From: Dipteris shenzhenensis
Lineage: Eukaryota; Polypodiophyta; Polypodiopsida; Gleicheniales
Assembly (NCBI GenBank): GCA_047967505.1
Contig: CM106539.1
Length of the DNA: 64,000 bases
Strand: one strand, 5' to 3'
Shown: positions 9,524 through 20,359 of the stretch, in pieces
Layout: the number at the start of each line of letters is the position of its first letter
Numbering within the stretch: the stretch's first letter is position 1
The notes under the pieces: generated by a model
Told to the model about the DNA's origin: nothing
Seen by the model: only the letters and a program-made list of their open reading frames with translations
Database searches by the model: none
Position numbers and translations under genes: made by a program

Positions 9524-11513
9524 TTGATACAGGATGCAGTGCCACACCCGCATATGTTGCCCTATGCTCGTCATGAGGAGGCAAAGCGTCGGCGATATGA
9601 GGTGGGATCTTTAGGAGGGACTATTATGGATGCAGGGAGTAATGGTGATAGTAGCCCTTTGCCATTACCTCATGAGGCCGTGGAGAAGAAGGTGTTTGAT
9701 GATATGGTGCGGGATTTATATGTCCATCAATCCTTAGGTAGGGATGATAGCATGGAGCAAGACGATCTTTTTACCGCAGCATCGACTCCACTATTTGAGG
9801 GGTGCACATTCTCTATTCTACGTGCCTCCCTTGAGTTACTAAACTTGCAAACCATCTATGGATGGAGCAATGCAAGTTTGAATGCATTACTCAAGTAAGC
9901 TTTAAAGTCTATTTTGCAAACATGGTGAATTATGCTAGTGGGTCAATTACTCGAATGCTTTTTCTCATTTATGGTCTTCACATGAAGGCTATTGTGTAAA
10001 ATGCTTCCAAGGGAGAATAAATTACTAACCTCAAGAGATATGGCAAGGCAACATGTGACCTCTCTTGGAGGATTAGGTTACAAGCACATCCATGCATGCA
10101 TCAATGATTGTGTTTTGTTTCGTGGACAACATAAGGATGCAAGAGAGTGTCCTACTTGTGGAGAGGCAAGATATAGAGCAGATCTCAAAACTTTGGATGT
10201 GCCTCATAAATTTCTGTGACATTTTCCCATAATCCCTCGCATCCAACATATGTTCAAGTGCAAATCCATTGCAGAGCTCATGTCATGGCATTCCTCCCAT
10301 CAATCAACCAATGGCAAGTGGAGAACTCCTGCAGATACTCCTGCATGGAAGCATTGAAAGCACATGGCCAAGCTTCAAGGAAGAACCTAGGAGCTTGAGA
10401 CTTGGATTGGGTATGGACAGTGTGAACCCATTTGGTCTCAAAAGCACCTCTTACAGTGTATGGCTAGTGATATTGGTGAATTAAATCTTCCACCCTCTAT
10501 GGCAATTAAGAAAGGACATGTTATGTTATCCCTTCTAATACCAAGGAAACATAAAGTCAAAAATCCTGATGTTTATTTGGAGCCTTTGATTGACGAGCTA
10601 GAGATACTTTGGAGAGGTATCAAGGTGCATGATGTGAGAAGGCCTCTCTCATCACCACGAGACTTCAATTGCAAAGCAATCTTGATGTGGACGATGCATG
10701 ACTTCCCAGGCTATGGCAAGTGTTCAGGTAGGCATTGCACTTTTAATTATGAGTAGGCAATCAATGTGGCACCCTAAACCCTCCTTCAACTCTTAATTGC
10801 ATCTATTCTTCGGGCCTCACTACGTCGGGTTACCATGCATGTCCTGTTTATGGTCCTTCACTAGTTGCCTCATGGGCAGATGCATTGAATAAGGTCATCT
10901 ATGAGAATCACTATTGATTTCTCCCATCTGATCATCCTAGATATGTCACCCCTTGGAATGAAGCCCCCCTAAAGTCACTCACTGCTGGAGATTGGATGAG
11001 AATTTAGGACGGATCTACGACTCCTCCACCACTTAGCATATGCGCCGGTAAGAGTTTGTATCTATTGTGTGCTATATTGGTTGGAAATAAAGATTGCCTG
11101 CTAACACCAGCTTTTGTTTAGATACTCCATCTTTTATCGTTTACCATATTGGTCCCACCTCAAGATCAATCACCTACTTGATCCCATGCATATATTCAAG
11201 AATGCGGCATCTACCATTTGGGAACATTTGAATGGGACACGAGATTCCACAAGCATAAGGGAGGATCTACGGACCATTAGGAGAATGCATGAAGCTTGGC
11301 CACAAGAGAGGCCAAATGGGCATGTCTTTTTACCTCGTTCACCGTGGAGGTTATCAAAGCTAGAGATGGTGGCAGTGAAGCGAGCTATCACTACAGTTCC
11401 TACTCCCACTGGATGCATGAGGTGTTTGAAGGGGGCCTTCACAAAGAGCAAGAAAAGAGGTGTAAAGCAATTATATGGCTTAAAATCTCATGATTGGCAC
11501 AAGTTGCTCCAAG
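9524..11513 (+). pseudogene. CACTA TNP2 transposase
   Basis: The cut-and-paste transposase of CACTA elements. 9524-9898 gives the N-terminal part (FTAASTPLFEG, NLQTIYGWSN). 9992-10219 gives PRENKLLTSRDMA, HACINDCVLFRGQH and CPTCGEARY. 10400-10730 carries the tnp2 core: LGMDSVNPFG (with the conserved acidic residue), LPPSMAIKKG, MLSLLIP, DVYLEPLIDEL and MWTMHDFPGYG. 10815-11040 continues (GYHACPVYG, FLPSDHPRY). 11120-11513 has LPYWSHLKINHLLDPMHIFKN and GLKSHDWHKLLQ. Splice-like joints are GTAAGC at 9895, GTAAGA at 11047 with acceptor TTTAG at 11122, and GTAAGT at 11514. Stops and frameshifts near 10219, 10350 and 10915 kill the frame. Confidence 0.9.
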
Positions 11514-11650
11514 TAAGTATTTTATGTGCATAAAATCTTTTTCCTTCCAAATTTTTGAGTGAATTAGAAGCAACTAGTCAACCATTCCTCGTGTGTTCAC
11601 TTCATACTACCTACTAGCATTCCTCGCAGTGCATCGAAGGATGCGAAGGA

Positions 11651-11766
11651 TTGTATTTACAAGATGGGTGAGCTTGTGAGGTACTTTATAGGATACAAAA
11701 TATGTATATTGTATTTACAAGATGGACGAGCTTGTGAGGTACTTTACAGGATGCAAGGTGTTCATA
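11651..11766. repeat. 58-bp tandem duplication inside a CACTA intron
   Basis: TTGTATTTACAAGATG begins at 11651 and again at 11709, with GAGCTTGTGAGGTACTTTA in both copies. It lies between the donor at 11514 and the acceptor near 11797. Confidence 0.85.
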
Positions 11767-11797
11767 TTGCTAATATTGCATACTTTTTCCTTTTTAG

Positions 11798-12497
11798 GTA
11801 TGTGAGCTCAAAGGAAATAGATCCCACCATGCTTGAGAGTGCCTGAGTTATGTCAATGGACGTGGTTTGTTTAGTGGAGGAGACATTTCCACGTTCTATT
11901 CTCACAAGCCAACTACATCTCATAGTGCATTTGGTGGATGAGATTGCTATATGTGATACTATACATGAACGATGGTTGTTCTTCCTCGAGCGCTTCATGA
12001 AGACCTTGAAGGGTTTTGTGAGACAAAATGCAAGACCCAAATGTAGCATGGCTGAGAGTTGGTTGGTACAAGAGTCAGTTGTATATATTTTTGAGTTTCT
12101 TGTTGATGTGGATAGCTCTCTCCCACAACTATGGAGAGATAATGAAGACCTAAGGATGACCTCTATTATGCCTCAAGGGAAAGGACACAGCAAAGTAATA
12201 GACACGGAGTTGCTTAATAATATCAACCTCTATTGCATGCTTAATAGTGATGTGATGAAAAGATGGGTGACAAGATATGAGGATGCAAAAGCAAGAAGAC
12301 AAGGAGAAAGGGCCCTCTTTCGTACACACCACGGATCTCATGTGCCATACCCTCAGCATCTAAGAGCACTTCCAAAGGATATTCATGTGGATTGGCTACT
12401 TGACGAAATGGAGAGAGCAGAGAGAGACGAGGGGATGCATATCACAATGGAAGAATGGGAGTATGCTAGGGGATGCATGAGCAAGGTTGGTATATAG
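11798..12497 (+). pseudogene. CACTA transposase, DUF4218 part
   Basis: Begins after a TTTTTAG acceptor with YVSSKEIDPTMLES, the usual lead-in to DUF4218. After one frame break near 11845 the frame 11850-12497 reads ETFPRSILTSQLHLIVHLVDE, RWLFFLERFMKTLKGFVRQNARP and SMAESWLVQES, the DUF4218 signature (ERYLGTLK-type block) that always follows TNP2 in CACTA elements. Its biochemical role is not established. The 12497 end is close to a donor-like GGTATAT. Confidence 0.9.
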
Positions 12498-12564
12498 AAT
12501 GTTATGCATAAGTTAGGAGCTTTCAACAATTTAGATTGCTTATTTAATTGATTTTGTCTTGGTG

Positions 12565-13115
12565 TAGTGTACTATGTTCAATGCTATATGGTGTGAGGGC
12601 AAGCATTTTTGAACACAACGAATTGATGATAAGAGAAACACACAAGATTGCGGTGTCATTGCTAGCTTTGAGGGAGCCAATGGAGCCATGGATGATTATT
12701 GTGGCATAAGCCAAGATATTATTAAGCTTGACTTTCGATGCTTCTTTGTGTATGTTTTCGATGTAAAGTGGTTTAAGGACGTGGTGGCCATGCAAGTGGC
12801 TTTGTAACTATTGACTCCACAAAGTTTTGGTGGCAAAGTGAGAAGGACACACTAGTACTACCATAATAATGTGGGTTGTCTATCAACCAATATAAGAATA
12901 GGTGGTGGCATGTCATACCTATTATGCCACATTCCAAAGTGATGTATAGTACATTTACTAATATGGAGCATATGGAGGATGATCATGGCCATGGAGATAA
13001 TGATGACCGTGATACGAGAGAGGAGGATGATCATGAGATAGGAGATACAGATATTGAGGCCATCACTTGTGAGGATGAGCTACCATTGGTGATGCTAATT
13101 TTGATGAGCACATGA
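12565..13115 (+). pseudogene. CACTA transposase tail, DUF4216-like
   Basis: After an acceptor-like TTGGTGTAG at 12566, the frame reads TMFNAIWCEGKHF, RIDDKRNTQDCGVIASF, DDYCGISQDIIKLDF and VYVFDVKWFKDV. This is the DUF4216 pattern (DKRKTQNSG, DYYGVLEEIIEL, FRCKWYD) of the CACTA C-terminus. A stop after MQVAL at 12805 and a shift follow. 12876-13115 then gives INQYKNRWWHVIPI and an acidic tail with H/D/E repeats. Confidence 0.75.
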
Positions 13116-13439
13116 GTAGCACAAGTAGTAGTGGGTTGAATGTATTTGTAGGTCTCAAACTGGTTTGTATTTTGAAGTAGATAGTTTGGCAAGGGTTGAT
13201 CTCATTGGAGGATGAGATTGAACCATAGCCCATCATTGATATTGGCAAAACTACTTTCCATATTGTCTCATTTTCCTCACCTCACTTAATTTTTGTATAC
13301 GTGAGTTTGCCAAAAAGCATTGATATTTTTGTTAAAATTATGTGCTTTGGTAATTATGGGCAATGTTTGGAAAGCAGTGATGTACATTTATCAGCCTTCA
13401 CCAAAATTTCACTTTCTATATTCTTTGTTTTGTGTCTAA

Positions 13440-13595
13440 ATTCACGTCTAAATCACAGTGCACATGCACTAATAAACGCGCTAATAGACACACTATTAGA
13501 CATGCTATTAGATGTGCTCGTATTTTTGCTATTCTAATAGTGCCTATAGACGTACCCGCTATTTTGCGCATCTATCAAGCACATCTATAGTTTCT
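13440..13595. repeat. CACTA right subterminal repeats
   Basis: Repeated words AGACACACTATTAGACATGC, GCTATTAGATGTGCTC, GCCTATAGACGTACCC and GCGCATCTATCAAGCACATC match the left-side clusters and mark the far end of the CACTA element. Confidence 0.65.
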
Positions 13596-13699
13596 TTGTC
13601 TTGTTATGAAAGAAACGTGGGCGAATCACAACAAAGGCTCGATATTATGTTATGATGTTAAGTAGTAAAAAGTGGAAATGCATTCTTGAAAGTGTAATT

Positions 13700-15332
13700 T
13701 AAACAACAACATGTAGAGAAAGTGTAGCAAGACATTTTTGAGGCTATTTGTCACACCGGGTATCCGTTGAACATAGTGCAAAGGCCACATTGGAAAGTGT
13801 CTGTAGCAAGGGCCAATCTAAGTTTTATGATGTCAAGTTATAATGCTATTTGCAATAGCTACTTGCATGCATATTATGAGAGGATGGAAGAGGACACGCA
13901 AGAAGTAGTATATGATGGTATCGAGAGAATAGGCTCTACCGTTCAGCGATGGATGGAAAAACATTTCGAGGAGGCCTTTGATCAATATCATGGTCACAAT
14001 GTTTGATTGAGGCCCTTTTTCAATCCATCGACACAAGTAGACATGCCAAGACAAGTGTATACATTGTTGAATAGCCAAAGAAAGCAATTGTGGATGTGGG
14101 GCCATATAACATTGTCTAGATAATCACTGATAATACAAAGAACTATCAAAAGGCTGCGAAAATTATAAATAAGAAATATTTGACTATTTGGGCATCACCA
14201 GGCTCTTGCCAATGTCTTGACCTCATCTTGGAATATTGGCACAAATCTCTCAAGACCCATTGGTTTAGAGCAGTTGTGGATCAGGGTTGAAAAATGATGT
14301 TGTACTTTGTTTACCAACGAAAGATTATATGGCATATTTAGAAGCCACCAACCTGCTGAGAATCCATTCATGTTTTTGAAGACTAATGAAACATGTTTTG
14401 ACACAAACTAGATCATTTGCTAAAGCTACAAGGACTTGTAACCGAGGCACTGTTCAATGTAGAAGCTCACCAATGTATAGCTGAAGCAACTCCACAAAAT
14501 GCTCATTCTGATTTCGCCAAGATGAAGTAGCTTAGTTCCAATGCCAGCTTTTGGAAGAGATTATCAAATGCAGCTGATGCAATGAAGCCCATATGGTTCA
14601 CCATCAAAAGGGTAGACATGAAAGGGACAAGCATGGGCAGTGCTTACAAGGCTTGATAGACTGTTGAGTGAAAATTGCTAAGGATGGATGCAAGGACTGA
14701 TGAGAGTGGCTATAGTGCCAGTCTACACACAATACTACATAAGAGCTTTTGAAAGTGGTGAAATCATGCAGCATGACCACAACAATCTTCACTATGCTAG
14801 CCGTAATTCAAATCCTGCATGGTGGGAATAGTGTTCAAAAACACAATTTGGAGCTGATCATGTAGCCTTGGCATGACTTTTTGGGGCGATTCTTTGAAGA
14901 TAGAGCTGACTATGCTACTACTATCAGGGAATTATCCACATTTCAAAATAGGGAAGGGATGTTTGCATATCAAAGAATAAAAAACTTGGCTAAAGATATG
15001 CCTACATGGAGATGGTGGGAAGAGTGTGGAGAATAGACACCTCATTTGTAGACCTTAGCCCTAAAAGTTATATCCCAACCTTGTAGCAATTCTTCTAGTG
15101 AATGTTTGTACATTCTATCACAAGAAAACTAAAGACAGACAAAGCATAGAAATTAGTGTATGTGTATGCAAACGATGGAGTCTTCGATGACATTAAGGAA
15201 GAGGGTAGTGATGGTGATCTGGCAAAATGGGTAAACTATGATCTGCCAGGTCCATTGCATGATGCTCCCATCATTGGGTAAGTGCAAGCTGAAGCAAGTT
15301 CTAGTGATGATGAGGATGATGCCAACATGTGA
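13700..15332 (+). pseudogene. hAT-superfamily transposase, heavily decayed
   Basis: No long frame survives, but plus-strand translation across frames gives the hAT order. 13760-14006 reads YPLNIVQRPHWK (start of DUF659). 14095-14240 carries VGPYNIV, IITDNTKNYQKAA and LTIWASPGSCQCLDLIL, matching the DUF659 block where an Asp-Asn-Ala and a C/S-A-H-C-L-D-L motif are typical. 15007-15090 gives WRWWEECG, TLALKVISQPCSNSSSE, the hAT C-terminal dimerisation motif. 15170-15332 finishes LVYVYAN, EGSDGDLAKWVNYD and an acidic tail ending at TGA 15330-15332. At least ten stops are seen. An N-terminal BED finger was not found. Confidence 0.8.
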
Positions 15333-15375
15333 TGTATAATGTCATGCCACTTGGAATAGTATTCAAACTTTAAAC

Positions 15376-15529
15376 CATGTTACTTTTTATATACTTCAAG
15401 AATATTTTTGTCTTGAAAAAAATAAAATGGCTTGTAACATGAAAGTGCATGTCATGTTACTTTTTACATAGTTCCAAGTGTGTTTCTATCTTGAATTTTT
15501 ACAAATGGCTTGTAGCCTACAAGTGGTTC
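15376..15529. repeat. 77-bp direct duplication
   Basis: CATGTTACTTTTTA starts at 15376 and again at 15453. Both copies continue through TCTTGAA and AAATGGCTTGTA. It sits just beyond the hAT stop codon, probably in its 3' untranslated part. Confidence 0.8.
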
Positions 15530-15625
15530 TGTAAGTAATGCTAGCTACTGCACTAGTGTGTTTGAAATACCGACAGTTGAGAGTAGAGCATAATGTTGTG
15601 AATGATCATGGTGTAGATAGGTGCT

Positions 15626-15628
<3 letters not shown>

Positions 15629-15677
<49 letters not shown>

Positions 15678-15698
15678 GGGAGGGGGGGGAGGGGGGGA
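15629..15698. repeat. (GA)n microsatellite running into a G-rich tract
   Basis: About 19 GA units followed by an almost pure G run interrupted by single A residues. Confidence 0.95.
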
Positions 15699-16440
15699 AC
15701 AGGGGAAAAGGCAATATGCCATCCCATGCCTATTTTCATATGTGGATTACCACATTCATAATCATCCAATCATGTCTAGAAGGGCAAGACAATTGTGTGA
15801 TTTATCTCTCTTGAGGTGTAGCAAGCTTAAAATGATTACTTGTATTTTGCAAGAAAACAAGGATTACTATAGCATGCTGCAAGCTAAATTTATATGCTAC
15901 AAGCATATATAAAGCTCAATATTTTGTTTTTAAATTTATATTCTATAAGCATATATGAGATTTCAATATTTTGTTTTTCCCCCTACTTAATTGACAATAC
16001 AGAGTGGCTCCACAACCTCTTGTGAATGCCCAACCCCGATAAAGGACTGTCCAAAATCCATAGATGAAAATTGCAACTTGAACCACTAACGCCGCAGTCA
16101 GTAGTATGGCAAGAAGGAATGTCATCATCGGTAATCTATCAAGATAGATTATTGCACTTAGTAAGAATCATTTAATACACCATTGGTAACCAAGTTTCAA
16201 CACAATTTATTTGAAGATTCACACATTTAAAGAATATTATATAAAATATTTGAAACAAATAATTCTACACTAGGATCTCTAGCTACATAAATAGTTTCCG
16301 CACCTATAGTAGATCCTGCCATTGCCTGAAGCTTAGGCAAAATGGAATAAGAAAGATTAGTACACATATCATCTGATCAAGTAGAATATGCAAGATGTCA
16401 TGCTAGGATAGCTCAATATCATTAAGACACTGAAAGAAGC
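15699..16440. other. Non-coding spacer
   Basis: AT-rich; short frames only. AAATTTATATGCTACAAGCATATATAA and AAATTTATATTCTATAAGCATATATGA form a short direct repeat at 15886-15953. No LTR or primer-binding site of the following copia element is visible here, so that element has lost its 5' end. Confidence 0.6.
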
Positions 16441-17219
16441 ATGGGATATGTTCACATCTCTCTACGAGTCCAAGAACACTTCCAAGATTCTCACACTAAG
16501 AACCAAATCAACCAGAGTTTCCGCAATAGTAGCAATGAAAGCAGTCATGCTTATATACTTTGGATCAAAGACTACAACAATCAGCTTGCATCAATAGGAG
16601 AGACTATGAACCCCACAAAAATGGTTCAAGTCATCCTGAATGGACTAGGAGAGGGATACGAGAATCTAGTCTAGAGTATTGCAAATTCTGACACTAGAAG
16701 TGCTCCAGTTAGTCTTACTTTTTGAAGAACTCAAGATGCAGGCCATTGAAGTATGCAGAGGTCATTCTAATGATCAGGCATTCATAGCTTCAGATAGAAG
16801 CAGACGAAAAGGCAAAGGCAGAGGAAGATCATTTTAGTGAAGTGGTAATCATCAGCATCAACATCATCCTCAGCAACATTAGAATCAGCAAAGAGGAAAT
16901 CATTCCAATCGAGGAAGATTCCAAGGGCGAGGGAATGCATCCACCAACGTGTCAAACATTTAGTGCAACTACTGTCATAAGTTTGGACACTATGAAATAG
17001 ATTGCTGCAAGAAGTAGTACGACCAAGGCGGTCAATCCAATAGTAATCGAGGGAATTTCTGCGGAAGAGGAAATCATCGTGGTGGACATTCTAGTCACAA
17101 TCATTTTGCAAATGAACATGAGAGTATGTTTCTTGTTGCAAATGAGGAAATGCAGCAAACTGGTACAGTGTACCTAGAAATGGATTGCAATCCAAAAGAC
17201 AATCTAAAAGAGGATTTCA
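16441..17219 (+). pseudogene. gag: Copia-2 gag with zinc knuckle
   Basis: The first frame ends at a TAG near 16674 and carries the gag motif SHAYILWIKDYNNQLASIGE and ILNGLGEGYENL. Sequence then runs on through several stops. A perfect C-x2-C-x4-H-x4-C knuckle, CNYCHKFGHYEIDC, sits at 16964-17005. The N-terminal domain is missing, consistent with 5' truncation. Confidence 0.88.
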
Positions 17220-18328
17220 GCTATCAAGTCAACCAAGCAGATGAAGATCCTTGGTATATCAATAGTGGTGCATCATCTCACATGACAAATCATTAGGAAT
17301 AGTTCACAAAGATGAAACCATTAGAAGGTCAAAAGAATGTCATCTACACAGTAGATAATACAACGAATCCAATTCAAGGGCCAAGTGTTATCCCTATGAA
17401 CAATTTCACTGGTATGAAAGGATTGGTGAAATGTACTCTACGTTCCAAAGCTCAACAAGAACCTTTTGTCAGTAGGTCAAATGACAATACACAATTATCA
17501 AGTCATCTTTGATGGAGATGAATGCACTATCAGAGACAAATCCAGAAAATTTCAGCTCTAGTAGCAAAAGGTGTCAAGGAACAGAATGCTAGCTATAGTA
17601 CCAAATAAGCATGCCATGTCAACTCAACCGCAACAAATGCCACTATCCGCAAAATGGCACAAGAGATATGGTCATGTCAATTTCAAGTACTTGTTAGATC
17701 TCAAGAATCAGAATATGGCAATTGGGATTCCTAAGCTACAGTTTCTTGGAAAAGTTTGCGAAGCATGCTGCTTCAACAAACAAAAGCAAACCAACTTTGG
17801 CTAAAGCACCTCGTGAGATCAGACAGAGGAGATGAGTACATGTCTTCAACACTCATGAACTTTTGCAAAAGTCATGGCATTAGAAGACAATTCACTTGTA
17901 CAGATATTCCTCAACAAAATGCAAGAGCTTAAAGGAAGAATGGTACTTTAGCAAACAATGCTAGAGCAATGCTTAGTGAGAAGTATCTTCTAGATCAGTA
18001 TTGGGCAGAAGCAATAGCCACTGCAAACTACTTGCTTAATCGGCTTCCAATCGAACTGATTCAGGGTATGACACCTTATGAAGCATTCACTAGACACAAG
18101 CCACATATTGCATATCTGCATATTTGGTTGCATAGCATATGCCCACATACATGATTATCATCGTAGGAAATTGGATGCGAAGTCATGCAAATTCATCATG
18201 GTTGGCTACAGTGAAGAAAGCAAAGCATACAAGTTGTATGATCCCATCAATCAAAAGGTCATTAACTCCAGAGATGTAATCTTTGATGAGGGATTAGAAT
18301 GGAAGACCTCAAACACACAGAGATAGAC
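17220..18328 (+). pseudogene. pol: Copia-2 protease and integrase, core deleted
   Basis: The protease site reads DPWYINSGASSHMTN: the catalytic Asp of Asp-Ser-Gly is Asn (codon AAT at 17261-17263). The pre-integrase zinc finger is intact (KWHKRYGHV, CEACCFNKQ). The integrase core then jumps from the finger to RGDEYMS, skipping the segment with the first catalytic Asp. The Glu codon of the QQN..AE-RKN motif is TAA, a stop. The C-terminal part follows (LDQYWAEAIATANYLLNRLP, VGYSEESKAYKLYDP). Confidence 0.9.
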
Positions 18329-18584
18329 CAGGGAAAAAATTAGGGGCGAATTTTAGACCAAGGGCTAATTTAGAGGCTTTCCCAAGTTGGTTAGGCTAAT
18401 ATTTAGAGGTTTGAATTTGATAAATTAGCCCAAAAATAAAGGTGGGCTAATTTTAAGAGCCTCAAATTTGATAAATTTGCCCTAAAAGTGGTAGCACGGC
18501 TAATATTTATAACTCTATATGGGGAAATATTTGCCCATTGACCTACACTATCATAATCTTATTCCCTCCTTATTTTTTACCCTG
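18329..18584. mobile_element. hAT-like MITE inserted in Copia-2
   Basis: A 256-bp non-coding insert in the copia linker. Its ends are CAGGGAAAAAATTA (left) and, as reverse complement of the right end, CAGGGTAAAAAATA, a terminal inverted repeat with the CAGGG start common in hAT elements. The flanks are AGATAGAC (18321-18328) and ATATAGAT (18585-18592), matching at 6 of 8 positions, as expected for an aged 8-bp hAT target duplication. Copia coding resumes immediately after it. The interior contains repeated GGGCTAATTT words and no ORF. Confidence 0.8.
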
Positions 18585-19932
18585 ATATAGATGCATCGAT
18601 TTCACAGTCATCTACAGAAAATATTGATGAAGAAGAGCAAGAATTGCCAAAAACACCCCAAGTAGAGCCACAGTAGCTCAGACGGTCTACTAGGGAAAGT
18701 AGACCACCAAACAGATTGACATATGCTCAAAAAGGAAAAGCAATTCAGGTTGAAACCACCAACGATTCTCTTATGACTACCATCAATGATGGCTATAGAA
18801 GAGCCAGTGTACTTCGAAGATGCAGTAGACAAGCCAAAATGGCAAACTAGTATGAATGAAGAAATGGATGCTTTATATAAGAATAATACCTGGGAATTAT
18901 GCGACCTTCCACCAGGAAAGAAGGCCATAGCAAACAAATGGGTATACAAAGTGAAGTACAATCCAAATGGAAGTATTCAAGGATGCAAAAGGATTTCACA
19001 GTAATATGGTCAAGATTATGATGAGACTTATGCTCCAATAGTAAAGATGGATTCTGTATGGTTCTTGATATCACTAGCAACACTCAATAGATGGAATGTG
19101 TACCATCTCAATGTCAAGAATGCATTTCTCAATGGTTATCTAGATGAGGAAGTCTACATGCAACAACCAACATGTTATGTAGAACTAGGAAAGGAGAATA
19201 AGGTTTGCCATCTTAAGAAAAGACTCTATAGCTTAAAGCAAGCACCCAAAAGTTGGTACAGCAAAATTGACAAGTATTTTTCTGATCTGGGATACATGAA
19301 GTCCAATGCAGATCGTACTCTCTACTACAAAGTTCAAGGGGAAGACATTACTATTGTACTTTTGTACATAGATGATCTAATTGTGACAAGAAGCGAGGAT
19401 ACTTCATCCGAAAGCTAAAACAAGACTTATCTGTAGAGTTCGACATGAAAGATCTTGGACTTATGCACTATTGTCTTGATATTGAGTTTTGGAGAGATTC
19501 AGATAGCATATTCATGAGTCAGCTCAAGTATGTTGACAGTCTCCTGAAGAAGTTTCATATGATAGATTGCAAGATTGCAGCCACTCCCATGGAACAAAGT
19601 TTGAAACTTACTAAAGATTCAAAAAAGCCTACAATCAATGACAGGTACTGCAGGTAGCTCATCGGATCTCAGAAACAAATTACTTTAATGAATAAAAGCC
19701 AACAACAATATACTGTGATAATCAATCGACTCAAGCATTGGCCAAGAATCTAGTATATCACTCCAAGACAAAGCACATTAATGTCAAAGAGCACTGCATC
19801 AGAGAAAGAGTGTTACTTGGTGACATCACACCGCAGCATTGTGATAGCAAAGAAAATGTTGCACACATCTTTACCAAACCACTCAGTAAAGAGCTTTTCG
19901 AGAAACACCAACTAGCTCTTGGTTTGATGTAG
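18585..19932 (+). pseudogene. pol: Copia-2 reverse transcriptase and RNase H remnant
   Basis: RT motifs are KWQTSMNEEMDALYKNNTW, ANKWVYKVK, YAPIVKMDSVW, NVKNAFLNGYLDEEVYM, LYSLKQAPKSWY and the catalytic LLYIDDLIV. The frame shifts near 19400 and goes on with FDMKDLGLMHYCLDIEF and CKIAATPME. RNase H is incomplete: after RYCR, stop, LIGSQ the sequence skips to YCDNQS and ALAKNLVYHSKTKHINVKEH, so roughly the first half of the domain is gone. The end, IFTKPLSKELFEKH, is the normal copia C-terminus. Confidence 0.92.
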
Positions 19933-19957
19933 AGGAAGGACTTTCCCATTAAAGGGG

Positions 19958-20359
19958 TGTGATGGAATGTAATGTTCAGTTCTTCTTTGATTCCTCAGAA
20001 TCATCATCTTGAGGGAAGGCCTACTTCATGATGTTGATCTTGAGGAAAGGTGTTGAGAGTCCATGCTCAACATCATGTGATCATGTGTGCATAGCACCAT
20101 CATGTGATCATAAGTGCATAGCACTAACCCAATAGAGTGCTATAAAGGAAAGGGTTAGATGTCCTAACCCTAACCCTAAATGGGTTTTTTTTTATATTCT
20201 ACATTTTCAACTAAATCTAGTGTACAATTAGTCATTTGTGGTGTGCTCTCTAGTTGTGCCCTCTCTCCTCATCTCCACTCTTCTCCTCTCCTCTCTTCAT
20301 ATTTTGTCAGTTTCATCCTCATATTCAATGATATTCTCTTAGGGTTCTAGGGTAACACA
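19958..20359 (+). repeat. 3' LTR of Copia-2
   Basis: Begins TGTGATGGAATG right after the purine tract and ends GGTAACACA, giving TGTG...CACA termini and 402 bp. It contains a short CCCTAACCCTAACCCTAA run at 20168-20190 and a pyrimidine-rich segment. Confidence 0.75.

Larger units (their letters stand above)
8540..13600 (+). mobile_element. CACTA (En/Spm) DNA transposon, degenerate
   Basis: About 5 kb bounded by clusters of the same subterminal word (GCATCTATAGACGTGCTC and variants) at 8545-8665, 9090-9195 and 13440-13595. The interior codes on the plus strand for TNP2 transposase, DUF4218 and DUF4216 in the standard CACTA order. Several exon ends coincide with GTAAG donors and TTTTAG/TTTAG acceptors, so an intron-containing gene is still legible. 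Frameshifts and stops make it non-autonomous. I could not fix exact CACTA termini or the 3-bp target duplication, so the ends are approximate. Confidence 0.85.
16441..20359 (+). mobile_element. Copia-2: Ty1/copia with internal deletions and a nested MITE
   Basis: A plus-strand copia element carrying gag with zinc knuckle, protease, integrase, RT, the end of RNase H, a purine-rich plus-strand primer (AAAGGGG at 19951-19957) and a 3' LTR (19958-20359). The 5' LTR and primer site are absent. Two internal deletions are evident, in the integrase core and in RNase H, and a 256-bp MITE interrupts the integrase-RT linker. Stops and frameshifts occur throughout. Confidence 0.92.

Noticed and set aside
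20163-20192. Telomere-like CCCTAACCCTAACCCTAA
   Set aside because: Only about three units, inside a copia LTR; too short for a telomeric or interstitial telomere array.
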